The position numbers and the translations under genes were made by a program. Source: Turbatrix aceti (lineage: Eukaryota > Nematoda > Chromadorea > Rhabditida > Panagrolaimidae). From it: a stretch of DNA of 64,000 bases. Positions 47,662-59,158 of this stretch are shown one piece after another (within the stretch, counting starts at the first letter, position 1; each line of letters begins with the position of its first letter). The DNA is taken from contig OZ017766.1 in NCBI GenBank assembly GCA_963969345.1, positions 3,100,001-3,164,000 of the forward strand. The letters run 5' to 3'. The notes under the pieces were generated by a model. The model did no database searches and was not told the origin of the DNA. It saw only the letters and a program-made list of their open reading frames with translations.

Positions 47662-48094
47662 TGACGCCTTTTATCCTCGCCTTGCCATTTCCATTTCTTT
47701 ATCACTTATCCAGCTGCCTATTGCTGGCAGCGTTTACATCAGTTATCCTCGTGATAACGTGCTTCAAATCTCACCCCAAAACCGGGACTTCTGTGGGGGC
47801 GCCTGAGCCGTCAAATTACCTTCCGGGGCATCTGCCCGAATTTGCCGTAAGCTTGAAATCAAAAATGAACACCCATAAAGCAGAACCCATTTTCAGGACC
47901 CAGATCAAAAAGAAACAAACACGTTCTATGCGATGCCGTCGATATCCGCTTTTCCACCGAAAGACGAAATGGGAGTTCCGATCGAGCAACCAAAATCGGA
48001 AAGAGCGAAACCAACGCCGACGCTACAGACGTCTGCGGCTGTAAGCCAACAACAACCGTCGACGAATCTCATTAGCACTGGCAAGAAGTCGTAA
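47662..48094 (+). CDS. orphan small single-pass membrane protein
   Basis: Two exons, about 125 residues; not recognised. From the ATG at 47662 (MTPFILALPF) the protein begins with a long hydrophobic stretch (YHLSSCLLLAAFTSVILVI) and continues with a Pro/Ser/Lys-rich tail. Splicing at FA-GTAAGC to TTTTCAG-GAC (47846-47895) gives the second exon, DPDQKETNTFYAMPS, ending STGKKS. The other two frames of that exon are Arg-rich and unlikely. The stop overlaps AATAAA (TAAATAAA), a compact 3' end. An in-frame upstream ATG near 47529 would add about 44 residues. The gene is 252 bp before the next plus-strand gene and may head the S21/TDP-43 cluster. Confidence 0.6.
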
Positions 48095-48346
48095 ATAAAG
48101 CATTGTTTTTTAAAGAGAGAAATAATTAGCCCCAGAAAAAACGAATTTACGGAACCCCAACTTTGCTTCTCTCGAAGAGTTTGCATTTACGTTCGATGTT
48201 CTCGGCGCGAAAATAATTGCAGTTCATTGAACCACTTTTCTCGCTGACTGGATCGTTTTTGTTATTGTCGTTTACGGTTCTTTCATTTTTCTTGTTGTTT
48301 TGTTCAATCGATTATTGTCCCAGACTTTCGGTTCTATCTATCAACA

Positions 48347-49192
48347 ATGACAGATCAGGAAGGCTATACCATGTCGGTTAGCGAGATGCGACGACACTTT
48401 GACAACCGTAAACGCGAATTTGATGTGTGGTGTCTGCTTAACAAGAATGCTGCTGGTACAACGACGTACGACGAATACGTGATCAGCTTCAAGACATGGG
48501 AAGTGGCGATGAAGAAGGCCATCGCCGATAAGGAACTCGAGGATAGACAAAATCGATCTCACGTCGGAAAGGACGTTGATACCGAGTTGCGCGAACTTCT
48601 TGAAAACGTTGACATGAAGTCTTTCTGCATGGCTTTGCTCCACGCTACCGAAGAGGATAAATCCATCCTGGAACACGCCAAAAAGGTCAGTTTTTGCAAT
48701 GAACGTAACCCATGGTTACTTTTACGGTAATGGATAACGTTGTTTTTTATGCATAAGAGTTTTATATGCCATATCGATTTTGGATTTAGCTTTTTGTTAT
48801 TTTACGATGCATTTTTGCTATTTTTAGCCTAGAATTTTGTTTTTTAGTTCCACTGCAATACGCCGTCCGTCGACACTCCTCTCATCGCCCAGCTGCGGTC
48901 TTCCCATTCTCGACCTGTTCTCAGACCCGATGAAGACTTGATTACTGCAACTGGTCTGATTTCCTTCCAGTCTCCCATCGCCTACCCGTCGCCATCTTTT
49001 CCACCCAACCTCAGTACTCCCGTTATGCCTCACGGTCATCTGCTGCGTCCTACTCCTGCCCTCCGCACTCATGGCACTATTCCGTATGGCTGGACGGTTG
49101 ATCCGCCTCTCATCCGACCGGAAAACCTCCCTCCTCCACCCAAGTCCTACGATCGGGGACCGACGTTACCGTTTTCTGATTTGGGACGATGA
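48347..49192 (+). CDS. orphan helical and proline-rich protein
   Basis: Two exons, about 225 residues; not recognised. The first exon is charged and helical (SEMRRHFDNRKREFDVWCLL, TELRELLENVDMKSFCMALLHA). After an intron of about 160 bp (48688-48847) the second exon is Pro/Ser-rich (QSPIAYPSPSFPPN, RPENLPPPPKSYD) and looks disordered. No signal peptide or membrane segment is seen. The stop is only 166 bp before the ATG of the mitochondrial S21 gene, with no AATAAA between, so it probably heads an operon with MRPS21 and TDP-43. The partner genes do not suggest a specific function. Confidence 0.7.
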
Positions 49193-49347
49193 TTCTTGCG
49201 ATTGTACGTGTATTTGTAACATATTTGGTTTCTTTGATTTTGCGGAATACGATTTTTTTGATTTTTCTCGCGTGTTTGACGGATTATGTTCTCTCGGAGA
49301 TCTTTGGAATACTTTATGACGACTTTTGTTGCTTATTTTTTAAATTT

Positions 49348-49358
49348 TGAATTTACAG
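49348..49358 (+). promoter_or_regulatory. candidate trans-splice acceptor of MRPS21
   Basis: TTGAATTTACAG runs directly into ATG of the MRPS21 frame, with no room for a 5' UTR on the genome-encoded RNA. This fits spliced-leader addition to an internal operon cistron. Confidence 0.55.
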
Positions 49359-49749
49359 ATGGTGAGATTCTGGCGCGGTACCCTGAAGCAGCCGTTTGGC
49401 GTCAGGATGTTCAAAAACATCTGGAATGCACATCCGAAGTTTATGAATAAAACAATTCTCGTCGAAAACAACGACGTTGAAGGCGCTTTCCGGAAACTTA
49501 ACAGGTTGGTTTTCTTGGATTCATGAGTTTGGAGCAAGGAGGACGGTTTCAATTTTCAGACTGATGGAAACCGAAGGGCTCCTCAAGATCATCCGCCGCA
49601 CGCAGTACTACCAGAAGCCTTTTATGCAACGCAAGCAGGCGTCGCTTGAGGCTTCGCAGGCCATCTTCAACGAAGACATGAATCTCAAAATGCGGTTTTT
49701 GATGAAAAAGAACCGTGTTGACTCTTATCCCGGCCAAATGACGACCTGA
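49359..49749 (+). CDS. MRPS21: mitochondrial small ribosomal subunit protein bS21m
   Basis: Two exons, about 110 residues. The segment KTILVENNDVEGAFRKLNR followed by LMETEGLLKIIRRTQYYQKP is the bS21 signature, and the family's basic C-terminal helix is MRFLMKKNRVDSYP. It is a component of the mitochondrial 28S subunit. The first 25 residues (VRFWRGTLKQPFGVRMFK) are basic and could act as the import signal. The intron (about 49504-49558) begins GTTGGTTTTC. It lies between the orphan at 48347 and TDP-43, each about 170-195 bp away on the same strand. Confidence 0.9.
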
Positions 49750-49943
49750 CTTTGATTGTTTTGCTTGTTGTTGTATTTTTTGTATCAAAATAGATAGGAT
49801 CGTTACTTTTTGCTTTCCACGGAGGATTCATCGGTTTTTTGACCGACATAATTATTTTTCTATTTTTTATGAGTTGATCCTTATTTTTTTTACTTTTAGG
49901 TTCGTATTCCGTTGTAAGCCTGTCCGACTTTGATCGAGGAACA

Positions 49944-52935
49944 ATGGAGCAACCAGCCAGCGCTGAACAAGAACAGCCGAGCGCCCCCGTCGATGTCAAA
50001 GTCACGGCTAAGCGGCCTGCTGAGGTAAGCCAATTTCTGATGTATTATGGACGTATGGTATTTGGTTTCAGCCGGAATACGTCGTTGTCACCGACAGCGT
50101 AACCAACGACGCCATCGAGCTGCCTACCCAGACCGAAGATAATACTTTGGGACTGGGTACGCTGGGTCGAGCGTTTCCTGGAGCACATGGACTCAAGTAC
50201 AAGAACCCCGATACTGGCGCTATGCGGGCGTTGTTGTGAGTTTACTCTTTTTAAAAGTGTCGAACGTTTTTTTACGAAAACAATTTGTAGGATCGATTCA
50301 AGCGGAGCAAAGTTCTATCCCCCACCGACGGGCTGGAGTGGCAAAGTTTTCACTGTCATCTACAACAAAGCAGCGACTTTTGTGGCTTCCCCCGAAGTTT
50401 CGAACATTCGTACAAACAGTTGGTTTTTATTTTTTCTGTAGCATGCTTTGATTTACAAGGGGCAACTGTATTCTTGGTTTTGTGTGACCAGAGAATGGAC
50501 CAAAATGAGTTTGTGTGACATTTTGGTGAAACTTCTGTAATCGAAGGTGAAAGTCGAATGCCGTATGAATGCCGCCGATTTTGTCAACTTTTTTAAAAAC
50601 AAAACGAGTGCTTATGATTTTTTTGGTTATCAGAGCGTTGAAAGGGAGGGTTTTCAGAAGATTGATTGTTTTTCACACCTTTTTTTCTTTTGTGTGTAGA
50701 AGCTGATCTTTTTGTATGTATCCGACGTTTCTTAATCCTAGGTGATCAAAATGCAAAACGCAAAAAAATGATGGACGACGATGATAACGATCCGAATGAC
50801 GCCGAAAAAGATCACGTCAGTGGTCAGGCAAAGCAGAAGCGTATCGACAGCGGCGAGACAGCTACGGGTGGTGTGAGTGACGATAAAGTTGCTACACCCG
50901 CTCCTGCCGCTCCTACGACGACTCCGAAAACCGCGGCCAAGACGACGCCGGCGGCGGCGGCGGCAACAACGCCGAAGGCTCCCAAGCACCAGGCGATCGA
51001 CGATGACGACGATCATCCGTCCGATTTGATCGTTCTTGGCATTCCCTACAAATTGAGTGAGGATGAGTTGCGAGCGTATTTCGAGCCATTTGGCGAGCTC
51101 GTATTGTGTGAGGTAAGGAATGTCACATGGAATGCAATGGGTGCCTTTTTTCCCAAAAAACGTGTGTAGAAAAAGCTCTCCAAAGGGGAAAATGGGAGCG
51201 TGTTATAAGAATGTTTTGAATTTTGAATGATTTTAGTTTTTTTTGGATGTAGGATCGCATGCGTGAGCAGTGTGACTACTTTTCTCTGTACTAAATATCT
51301 ATGATGATTTGATTTTTGCTTTTTTGAAAGTGGAAGATTTTGGGGCTTGCAGAAACGCGGAAAGGTGTCAAATTGTTTGAGAATTTATGGTTAATCATAT
51401 TGATGATTATATTTATTGGAAATGCGACAATTGCAATTTTGGTGTTTTTTACGCTACTTTTTGTCGGAAAAAGTGTTCTGACAGGTTTTGGGGTATGTTC
51501 GTTAAGTAATTAATTGTGTAGAGCAAAATAACTTCCGTCGTTGCTTGCTTGACATCTGACGTGCCGCTGCAAGCCCTAAAATCATTTCAGCTAAAGAAGA
51601 ATTCACTTCACGAATTCGAATTGTGAATGACCGATTGTTTGACGGCAGTTTTGTGATTTGAAATGGTTTTTATAATTTTTTTATCCCCTCCTGATGCTGT
51701 GGATGTCTATCCGCTTTGAGTTTAATGATCATGTCTAAAACAGTTTTTTTCTAGATCAAAAAAGACATCAAGGGGTCGTCGAAGGGCTTTGGATTTATCC
51801 AGTTTGCCACGGTCGAGGCTCAGGAGAAAGTTCTTCAGCGTTCGCACCACACAATCGGTGGCCGAAAGTGCCAGGTTAAAGTACCGCTGTCGAAGGTTCG
51901 TGTTTGCTTTTTTTTTCGGTAGAATTTAATTTTGCAACTCTGAATCAAATTTAGAAAAGCGACGGAAAAGGCGATGCGGTCAACGACCAACACGCCAAGA
52001 TGTTTGTCGGGCGTCTGCAAGAGAAAACCGGCGAAGGCACACTTCGCACCTTTTTCCTAGCCGAAGGACGCAAGGTCGATTCACGCGTCAACGTCGTCGA
52101 TGTATTCATACCCAAGCCGTTCCGATCTTTTGCATTCGTAACTTTTTCGAGTGCGAAAGTTGCTCGGGAACTGATCAAGTTGGTTTTTGCTTCGTTCGTT
52201 CGAGTGCAATGACCTTTTTTTGTTTCAGGAAGGGTGACTTCATCATCGAAGGGTCGTCGGTGTCAGTTTCGTCGGCTGCACCGAAGGTTGATTCGTTCAC
52301 GCCGCCAGGACCAGTCCCTCTTATCCGGGACTTTGATTACACTCCGTGGAATCGAAACGCTGCAGCTCGGCAGCCAATGCACAGCGCGCAGGCTCTGAAC
52401 TCCAGGTTCACGGATTCGTCCGTTGCTGCTGCTTACATGCGGCCTTTTGGTGGGTTTTTAGGTTTCTGCTGGGGTTTCACGTAGTTATCGTTCTTTAGAG
52501 CAACAGCGAAAGCGCACCTTTATGGAACGCACCACCGGCTACTCTTCGCCGCTGCCGTCGGTGGACATGTCTGGCGGTCACGGTGGCGGCCCCCCCGGAG
52601 GCTACGGCAACCACATGCAAAATACCGGCGGCCAGGCACTGGCTTCGGGCTTTGAAACGCTGAACATCAACCGTCAGATGCCGCCAAGCGATGTCATGCC
52701 CCAGGCACCCTTTTCGCACTACTTCCAGCTAGGACCGCCCCAGCAGCAGCAGCAGCCTCCTCCCATGCAAGGCTATCAGAACATGAACTCGTCGATGGGC
52801 ATGCCGCCCCCACTCAACTCCCGCCAGCGTGTTCCTCGCTACGGCGGCAACGACTACGGATCGCCCTCCATGGGACGCCCGATGGTCCGCATGTCGAGGC
52901 CCAACAACGGAATGGACCCCTTCTATCCTTATTGA
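49944..52935 (+). CDS. TARDBP: TDP-43 homolog (RNA-binding protein)
   Basis: Eight exons, about 590 residues. The N-terminal oligomerisation domain is recognisable (YVVVTDSVTNDAIELP, FPGAHGLKYKNPDTG), followed by a nuclear signal (NAKRKKMMDDDD) at the human position. RRM1 starts SDLIVLGIPYKLSEDELRAYF and continues after a long intron with SKGFGFIQFA. RRM2 has KMFVGRLQE and VFIPKPFRSFAFVTF, very close to human. The C-terminus is Gly/Pro/Gln/Met-rich, with a run of five or six Gln, rather than the Gly-rich vertebrate form. TDP-43 binds UG-rich RNA, controls splicing and autoregulates its own transcript. Two introns are long here, about 50428-50741 and 51113-51755. The first holds three GTGTG words and alternative acceptor-like sites. 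Confidence 0.95.
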
Positions 52936-53386
52936 CGCGTCATTTTCGATACTGAACGCTTCTTCCGTACCTTCTTTCTTTTCTACGTTTTGATATTGTT
53001 TTTTGATGGATTTGATTTCTTGATGCTTTGGTTTCTTTAATGTTGGCTTTTTGAACTTTTTTTTTGTGCGTACGTTTCTGAATAGCATTTTTGATAAATT
53101 TTTGATGGCGTTGAAATTTGTGTTTTTTTTTGGATTCCTGGACGGCTCAATTTCCAATCTGCCGGGGGCGGCGACGTTTTGGAAGTTGGCGCGCCGCATT
53201 AGCCTCGGTGAACGCGGCACTCTCGGGCAGAACATACTTTTTACACAGCCAACAGATATTCCCCGGGGATTTGTTGTCATCCTTGTTTTTGGAGGGACAT
53301 GTTTTGACAACTCCGAGGATTGACGGTTCAGTCCAGTGCACGCGGCACGGACTGGCCTGTCGCATGCGTAACAACTCGGCGTCCCT
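52936..53386. other. spacer between TDP-43 and the Cys-loop receptor
   Basis: 450 bp, T-rich at the left (TDP-43 3' UTR), with no AATAAA that I recognise. No exon-like sequence. It contains the promoter of the receptor gene, or an outron if the gene is in the same operon. Confidence 0.4.
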
Positions 53387-55261
53387 ATGAGACTAGAGCT
53401 GCTGATCGTTGCCTTGCATCTTCTCTGCCCCTCGATTGGCAGTGAGTGACTTGGATTCCCGATCGCATTCAAAAAATAATATTTACTATTCATTTTCAGA
53501 TGTCACCGAGGTCGAAGAAGCCGAGGACGACTTTGAATACACCGACGAGCAACGGCTTTTGAGGTTGCACAATTTCATTCGATACTTTTTCTGACCGTTA
53601 CCGCGTCTTTCAGGTACGTCTTCGCCGGCTACGACGCCTCCGTGCGACCGGTGTACAACGCCTCCAAAATCGTCATCGTCAACATCGGCGTCACTCTGAC
53701 GCACATTTTCAACATTGTACGCGTCTTTTTGACCACTCAAAAGAATTTAGTTTTTTTATGAAATTTTAGGACGAAAGAAACCAAGTTCTGTCTCTCAACG
53801 CCTGGATTGAGCAGGACTGGCACGACGAACGCGTCACGTGGGACCCCGAAGAGTTCGGCAATATCACCAAACTCGCCGTCTCCGCATCGGCTGTTTGGAG
53901 GCCGGATATAGGTAAACGATGTTTATTTTGCGTTCGCGTCCACCTTTTTTTTCAGTTTTGTACAACATCGCCTACGATTTTGATCGGGATTATTCGTACA
54001 GTAGTTTGCATTTGCATTTTGACGGATACGGTAGGGTCCTTTTGCTGTATCCGAAATTCAAATAGTTCCAATTTCAGTCGAGTGGGCTCCTCCGACGAAA
54101 ATTCAGTGCATCTGCCGAATGCGAATTGACTATTTTCCATTCGATGATCAGTTTTGTTTCTTGGAGGTAAGATCATAAAACACTGGTCTCAAGTGGAATA
54201 TTGTTTTTTTCCAATTGAGATCAAATAAAATATTATAAAAATCTGTATTTCGACAATAAACTTATATTTTTAGTTCGGTTCATGGATTTACGACAAATCT
54301 CAATTGGATATTCAAATCATGGACCGCGCCGATGGACTAGCCCCGTTTACGATCTACTCATTTGCTGAAAACGGTGAATGGGATATCATAGCCAATCGGA
54401 CGCGAAAAATCCTTCGTCATCGCCACGGCGAATTTCCGACCGTCGTCTTCGAGCTGCACCTTCGTCGACGCGTCCTCTACTTCCTCTACAACATCATTGT
54501 GCCGTGCATCATGCTCTCCGTCCTCACGGTCATGCAGTTCATCCTTCCGTGCGAAAGTGGCGAAAAAATCACTATGGGGCTGAGCGTGTTGCTGGCGTAC
54601 TCGGTTTTCAGCTTCAATATTGCCGAAAATATTCCTGAAAATTCGGAGGCTGTGCCCCTCATCGGTGGGAATTTTTATTCACCGTATTTTTGTTGAACTC
54701 AAATTTCAGCGCTCTATTTGACGGTCATCATGGCAATCAGTGCTGCCAGTGTTTTTCTGTCCGTTTTTATCCTCAACATTCAGCACGGCGTCGATTTTGG
54801 GCATAAGTGGGGTTTATAAATCGCGTATGCCTTTTTACTCGTTTTTTTTAGAATTCCCGTTATCCTTGACTTTATTGCTTTCAAAATTCTGGGACGCATT
54901 TTGAAGCACGAAAAATTGCCAACGTTGCCGATGATGTATCCGGATAACAATTCACGGCCCAGTATAATCAGTAGCGATTTTTTGACCTGTGAATTGGTAA
55001 GTTTTTTGTTTCGGGAGCATTTTGTTTCATGTTTTCCACCTGTTTCCATAAATTAGGCCATTTTTTAATCGTACACTTTTTCAGCTAGAACGAATCCAAG
55101 CGAATCACGCTCATATTGAACTCCGCCAGTACTGGAGCGAATTGGCCAGCATCTATGATCGGTTCTTCTTTTACTGTGTTTTTGTCGTGACGCTGGTGAC
55201 GTCGACTACAATGCTCCTACTGTGCCCTAGGTTCAGCCATCTGAGTTTCGGTGATGTTTAA
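53387..55261 (+). CDS. Cys-loop ligand-gated ion channel subunit (nicotinic-type)
   Basis: About eleven short exons, roughly 440 residues. The signal peptide is RLELLIVALHLLCPSIG. The ligand-binding domain has SLNAWIEQDWHDERVTWDP and the 13-residue Cys-loop CRMRIDYFPFDDQFC followed by FGSWIYD. TM1-TM3 start at LYFLYNIIVPCIMLSVL, with TM2 in KITMGLSVLLAYSVFSF, then LYLTVIMAISAASVF. TM4 is FFFYCVFVVTLVTSTTMLLL. The acidic-GEK start of TM2 indicates a cation channel. No adjacent cysteine pair is visible in loop C, so this is a non-alpha subunit. It is most like nematode acr-type nicotinic receptor subunits in muscle or neurons. The ends of the small exons between 53600 and 54250 are my reading. 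AATAAA is at 55285. Confidence 0.9.
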
Positions 55262-56014
55262 TCTCAGTTTAAATCAAGGATCTGAATAAATGAAAACAGT
55301 TTTATCTTGAACGACGGATTGAGGCGAACGAAAAAATAACTCTAGTTCGAAAATTTGTACTAAATTAAATTTATTTAAATTTTTGATTCTCCCGAAACGA
55401 AAGTTGAATCACAAATTTGAAAATAAATACAATGGTTGTTATTTTGTTCATTCATTTTTCGTCTTTCATCTATGTGGCTCTGCTGCAGTCATTACGGTTC
55501 ATGTTAGCAACAACGGACGTTTTTTCCACGATGACGGCGCCAGGTATGTTTTTTAGACCGCTTTGTATAATATCTAAGATGGCGACACGATAAGCGTCAA
55601 TTTGAGTTGGTTTTTGCATCACTTTTTCTCAGGCTTGGTCTAAAAAACACAACAAGGTGCATGATTTACTGCCAGGGGTTGTCTCATCAACAACAACGTC
55701 TCTCGTATAAGCGTTGGCTGCTATTTATTTCGCAGACAACCCCAATGTGATCATTAGTTTTCTCCACACCGACTTTCCTGCACCTGAGCCCATATTTAGC
55801 CACAAACAGCACCTATTGGCCACCGAGTCTGTAATTAGAGTTCTCGTTCCAGCTATCCTCATCCGAGACACATCCAGGCTAACAAAAGCCGACTTCACGG
55901 GCTCTCGACACGAACAAATTCGCGAAACCTCAATAAGCGCGACTGAACCGCAGCAGCCAGACTGCGCTTTGGCCACGGTGTCATCGATCGAGACTTCGGA
56001 ACCGACGCTTCAGC
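55262..56014. other. spacer before P5C dehydrogenase
   Basis: The AATAAA at 55285 serves the receptor gene. A 100-codon frame starting at 55714 runs into the first exon of the dehydrogenase but is out of frame with it and meets a stop after splicing, so it is not the real N-terminus. No other coding signal is seen. Confidence 0.45.
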
Positions 56015-57930
56015 ATGCTGGCCAGTCCGGTTTCAATTCTGAGAACCTGCGGGTTTCGTCTTTCGTCGACTTACAGGTTGGATTTCGGGATTTTCGGATC
56101 TCGGATTGCATTTTTGACGTTTTAGCGGACTCACTTCTGCGGATTTTGTAAAAAAGCCGACGAATGAGCCTATTTTGGAGTACCGAAAGGGCAGCGTTGA
56201 GCGAGCCGAACTCGAGAAAGAGCTCGGCCTGCTCGCTTCGAAGACGTCGACCGTGCCTTTGATAATCGGTGGCAAGAAGGTCGATGGCCCGCTTGACCAG
56301 CGCCAGCCAGTGCCTTCGGACCACGCGACGACGCTGGCGAGGTTTTCTTACGCGTCCGCCGACCAGATCAACGAGGCGATCGAGGCCGGACTCGCCGCTC
56401 GGGCCGCCTGGGACCTGAGGCCTCTCTCGGAGCGCGCCGATATCCTCTTTCGTGCCGCGGATCTGAGTGCAGGCAAGTACCGCATGAAGCTGAACGCCGC
56501 CACCATGCTGGGCCAGGGCAAGACCGTCATCCAGGCCGAAATCGACGCCGCCTGCGAACTCATCGACTTTTTCCGCTTCAACGCGCATTTTGCGCTCCAA
56601 AATGCCGGATATCGACCAATCAGCACGAGTGCATCGACGAACTCGCTCGTTCAACGCGGCCTCGAAGGCTTCGTCGCCGCGGTGGCGCCCTTCAACTTCA
56701 CCGCCATCGGGGGCAACCTCGCTTCGGCGCCGGCGCTCATGGGCAACGTCGTCCTCTGGAAGCCCTCGGACACGGCCGTCCTCTCCAACTACATCATCTA
56801 CCAGATCCTCGAGGAGGCCGGCATCCCCCCGGGCGTCATCTCCTACCTGCCGTCGGATGGGCCTGTCTTTGGCAACACGGTCACCGACAGCAGGCATCTC
56901 GCCGCGATTAATTTCACGGGTTCGGTTCCGACTTTTTCGTATCTCTGGAAAAGGGTAGGAGAGAACCTGGGACGATACGTCACTTTCCCGAAGCTTATTG
57001 GAGGTAAGAAAGAAAGAAAAAGTGGGATAATCTGGTTCTTGATCGAAATCAGCGTGCGCGCAAATATTTATTGTGTGCATGACAAATACGGGTGCAACGC
57101 GCGAACTAACGCCGCACCCTGCTTGCAGAATGCGGCGGCAAGAACTTCCACTTCGTCCACCCGTCTGCGGAGATCGACTCCGTCGTCGCCGGAACCCTGC
57201 GCTCCGGCTTCGAGTACCAGGGCCAGAAGTGCAGCGCGTGCTCGCGGCTCTTTATCCCCGAAAGCCTGTGGCAGCCGTTCGTCGAGAAGTTCACAGCGCT
57301 TCACCGCCAGGTCAAAGTCGGTGATGTGAGTTGTTTGAGTTTTTATAACCCACATTAATTTTCCCCCATTTCCAGGTGCGCGACTTTTCCGTTTTTATGT
57401 CGGCCGTCATCGACGCGAAATCTTTTGCGCGCAACAAATCCTACATAGACTACGCCAAAACAGGTGCTGACGGTGCCGAAGTCGTCGTGGGCGGTGGCTA
57501 CGACGACTCCAAGGGCTACTTCGTCGAGCCCACGCTGATTCGCGTGACGAACCCGTCTTCGAAGCTCCTGACCGAGGAGATCTTTGGTCCCGTGATCTCG
57601 GCTCTCGTCTACCCCGATGCTGCTGCCGGCGACGTCCTCGCCTCCATCAAGGACGCCACGCCCTACGGCCTGACCGGAGCCGTCTTTTCACAGGACAAAA
57701 GCTTCCTCGAGCACGCCCGCGTCGTGCTGCGCGATGCCGTGGGCAATTTATACCTCAACGACAAGTCTACGGGCTCCATCGTCGGCCAGCAGCCCTTCGG
57801 CGGAGCGAGGCTGTCGGGGACGAACGACAAGGCCGGGGGACCGCACTATACCCTTCGGTGGACATCGCCGCTGACGGTGAAGGAGACGTTCGTGCCTGTC
57901 ACGGACTGGCGGTACCCGTCGATGGACTAG
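56015..57930 (+). CDS. ALDH4A1: delta-1-pyrroline-5-carboxylate dehydrogenase, mitochondrial
   Basis: Four exons, about 565 residues. It oxidises P5C/glutamate semialdehyde to glutamate with NAD+, the last step of proline breakdown in mitochondria. The ATG at 56015 gives a short Ser/Arg-rich presequence (MLASPVSILRTCGFRLSS) that splices in frame into TSADFVKKPTNEPILEY; the longer frame upstream does not. The core includes QGKTVIQAEIDAACELIDFFR, VAPFNFTAIGGN, INFTGSVPTF, ECGGKNFHFVHP and the nucleophilic cysteine in EYQGQKCSACSR, then LTEEIFGPV and GQQPFGGARLSGTNDKAGGP. The usual ETGGKN reads ECGGKN. Intron 1 begins GTTGGATTTC. EMC2 follows 198 bp downstream on the same strand. Confidence 0.96.
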
Positions 57931-58100
57931 ACCTATTTTGGATGCTTTGAATGATCAGTGCTGACAATGATTCATTTTTCCATGCTCAGAGACCTTTGAT
58001 AAATATTGTTACGTTGTCGGAGAGAGAAAACGCTCAATACCGGTTGATTTGCCGTAAATATCGAAAAACGAATTTCAGACATCAGAATTGCAAATGTTTT

Positions 58101-58111
58101 CTGTTTTTCAG
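58101..58111 (+). promoter_or_regulatory. candidate trans-splice acceptor of EMC2
   Basis: CTGTTTTTCAG lies 17 nt before the EMC2 ATG, within the 198-bp gap after the ALDH4A1 stop. No upstream exon is available, so it fits a trans-splice acceptor of a downstream operon cistron. Confidence 0.5.
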
Positions 58112-58128
58112 GCTCGTCCTACTTAGTA

Positions 58129-59158
58129 ATGACCGAAGTCGTAGACTGGACGGACGCCTCGTTCGGCGAGGGCCGACGAGCCCTCAAAAAGTGGCGCGAG
58201 GACCACGCCCGTCGCTCGGAGGAAGTCCTCGAGATCTGGGAGCACTCGCTGTCGCGCTACGCCTCTTCCCTCGGCGACGAGCTCTGGACGGTGCTCGAGC
58301 AGGTCGTGATCGCGGCCGTCGACTGCGGCAGGCCGGATGTCTCCATCGACAGCATCTCAAAGCTCGCCAAGCAGTTCCCGAAGTCGACGCGCGTCCTGCG
58401 ACTCCGCGCGATGCACCACGAAGCCGCGGGCAACTTCGAAGAGGCCATCCAGATCTACGACACCCTCATCGAGCTCGACGAGACCAATTCGGTGAGTTGG
58501 GCTCTTGGCGGGGAATTGTTGCGATGCAGGGGTTTCAGCTGGCGAGGAAGCGGAAGATCGCCGTGCTGCTGGCGAAGGGCGAACGCACCGAGGCCATCAA
58601 GGCCCTCAACGAGTACCTCGACACCTTCATCAACGATTCGGAGGCCTGGATGCAGCTCTCTGAGCTCTACATCGCCGACGGAGACTACAACAAGGCTACT
58701 TTCGCCTTCGAAGACGTTCTCCTGGCTAACGTGGGTCTTTAAGCGCGAATTTTTGGCTATGACCGCCTGTTTTTCAGCCCAACAGCAGTCTCAATTTCCG
58801 GAGACTGGCTGAACTGCGCTACTCTCTCGGCGGCGCGGACAACGTCGAAATCGCCCGGGCTTACTACGAAAAGGCGTTAAAAATAGCCGAAAATGACACT
58901 CGATCTCTCTACGGACTTATTCTGGTTTGTTAGGGCGGAAATCGGGCGCAGACTGTTTGACGTCCAACTTTTCAGTGCTACAACCAGCAGCTGGCCAAGG
59001 CTTCTGCGGCGAAGCGCAAGGAGCTCTCATCGGCGGGTACTGCGGCGGCGGATCGGCTGCTGGCCATCTACAAGGATTCTCGGGACGACAACGCCCACTC
59101 GAAGGTGCACGTCAAGGCCATCACCGCGCTGAAGGCCGCTTTCAGCGCGACCGCCTGA
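58129..59158 (+). CDS. EMC2: ER membrane protein complex subunit 2 (TPR protein)
   Basis: Four exons, about 285 residues. EMC2 is the cytosolic TPR scaffold of the EMC, which inserts tail-anchored and multipass proteins in the ER. Recognisable parts include LGDELWTVLEQVVIAAVDCG, the TPR units RVLRLRAMHHEAAGNFEEAI and YDTLIELDETN, then ARKRKIAVLLAKGERTEAI, LNEYLDTFINDSEAWMQLSE, LYIADGDYNKATFAFEDVLL and LRRLAELRYSLGG-like blades. Introns are at 58492-58538, 58732-58777 and about 58925-58976. AATAAA lies at 59477. Close spacing to ALDH4A1 suggests co-transcription without an obvious functional link. Confidence 0.95.

Noticed and set aside
55714..56151. 145-codon frame as N-terminus of P5C dehydrogenase
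   Set aside because: After removing the intron it runs into a stop; the ATG at 56015 in another frame gives a good mitochondrial presequence and splices in frame.
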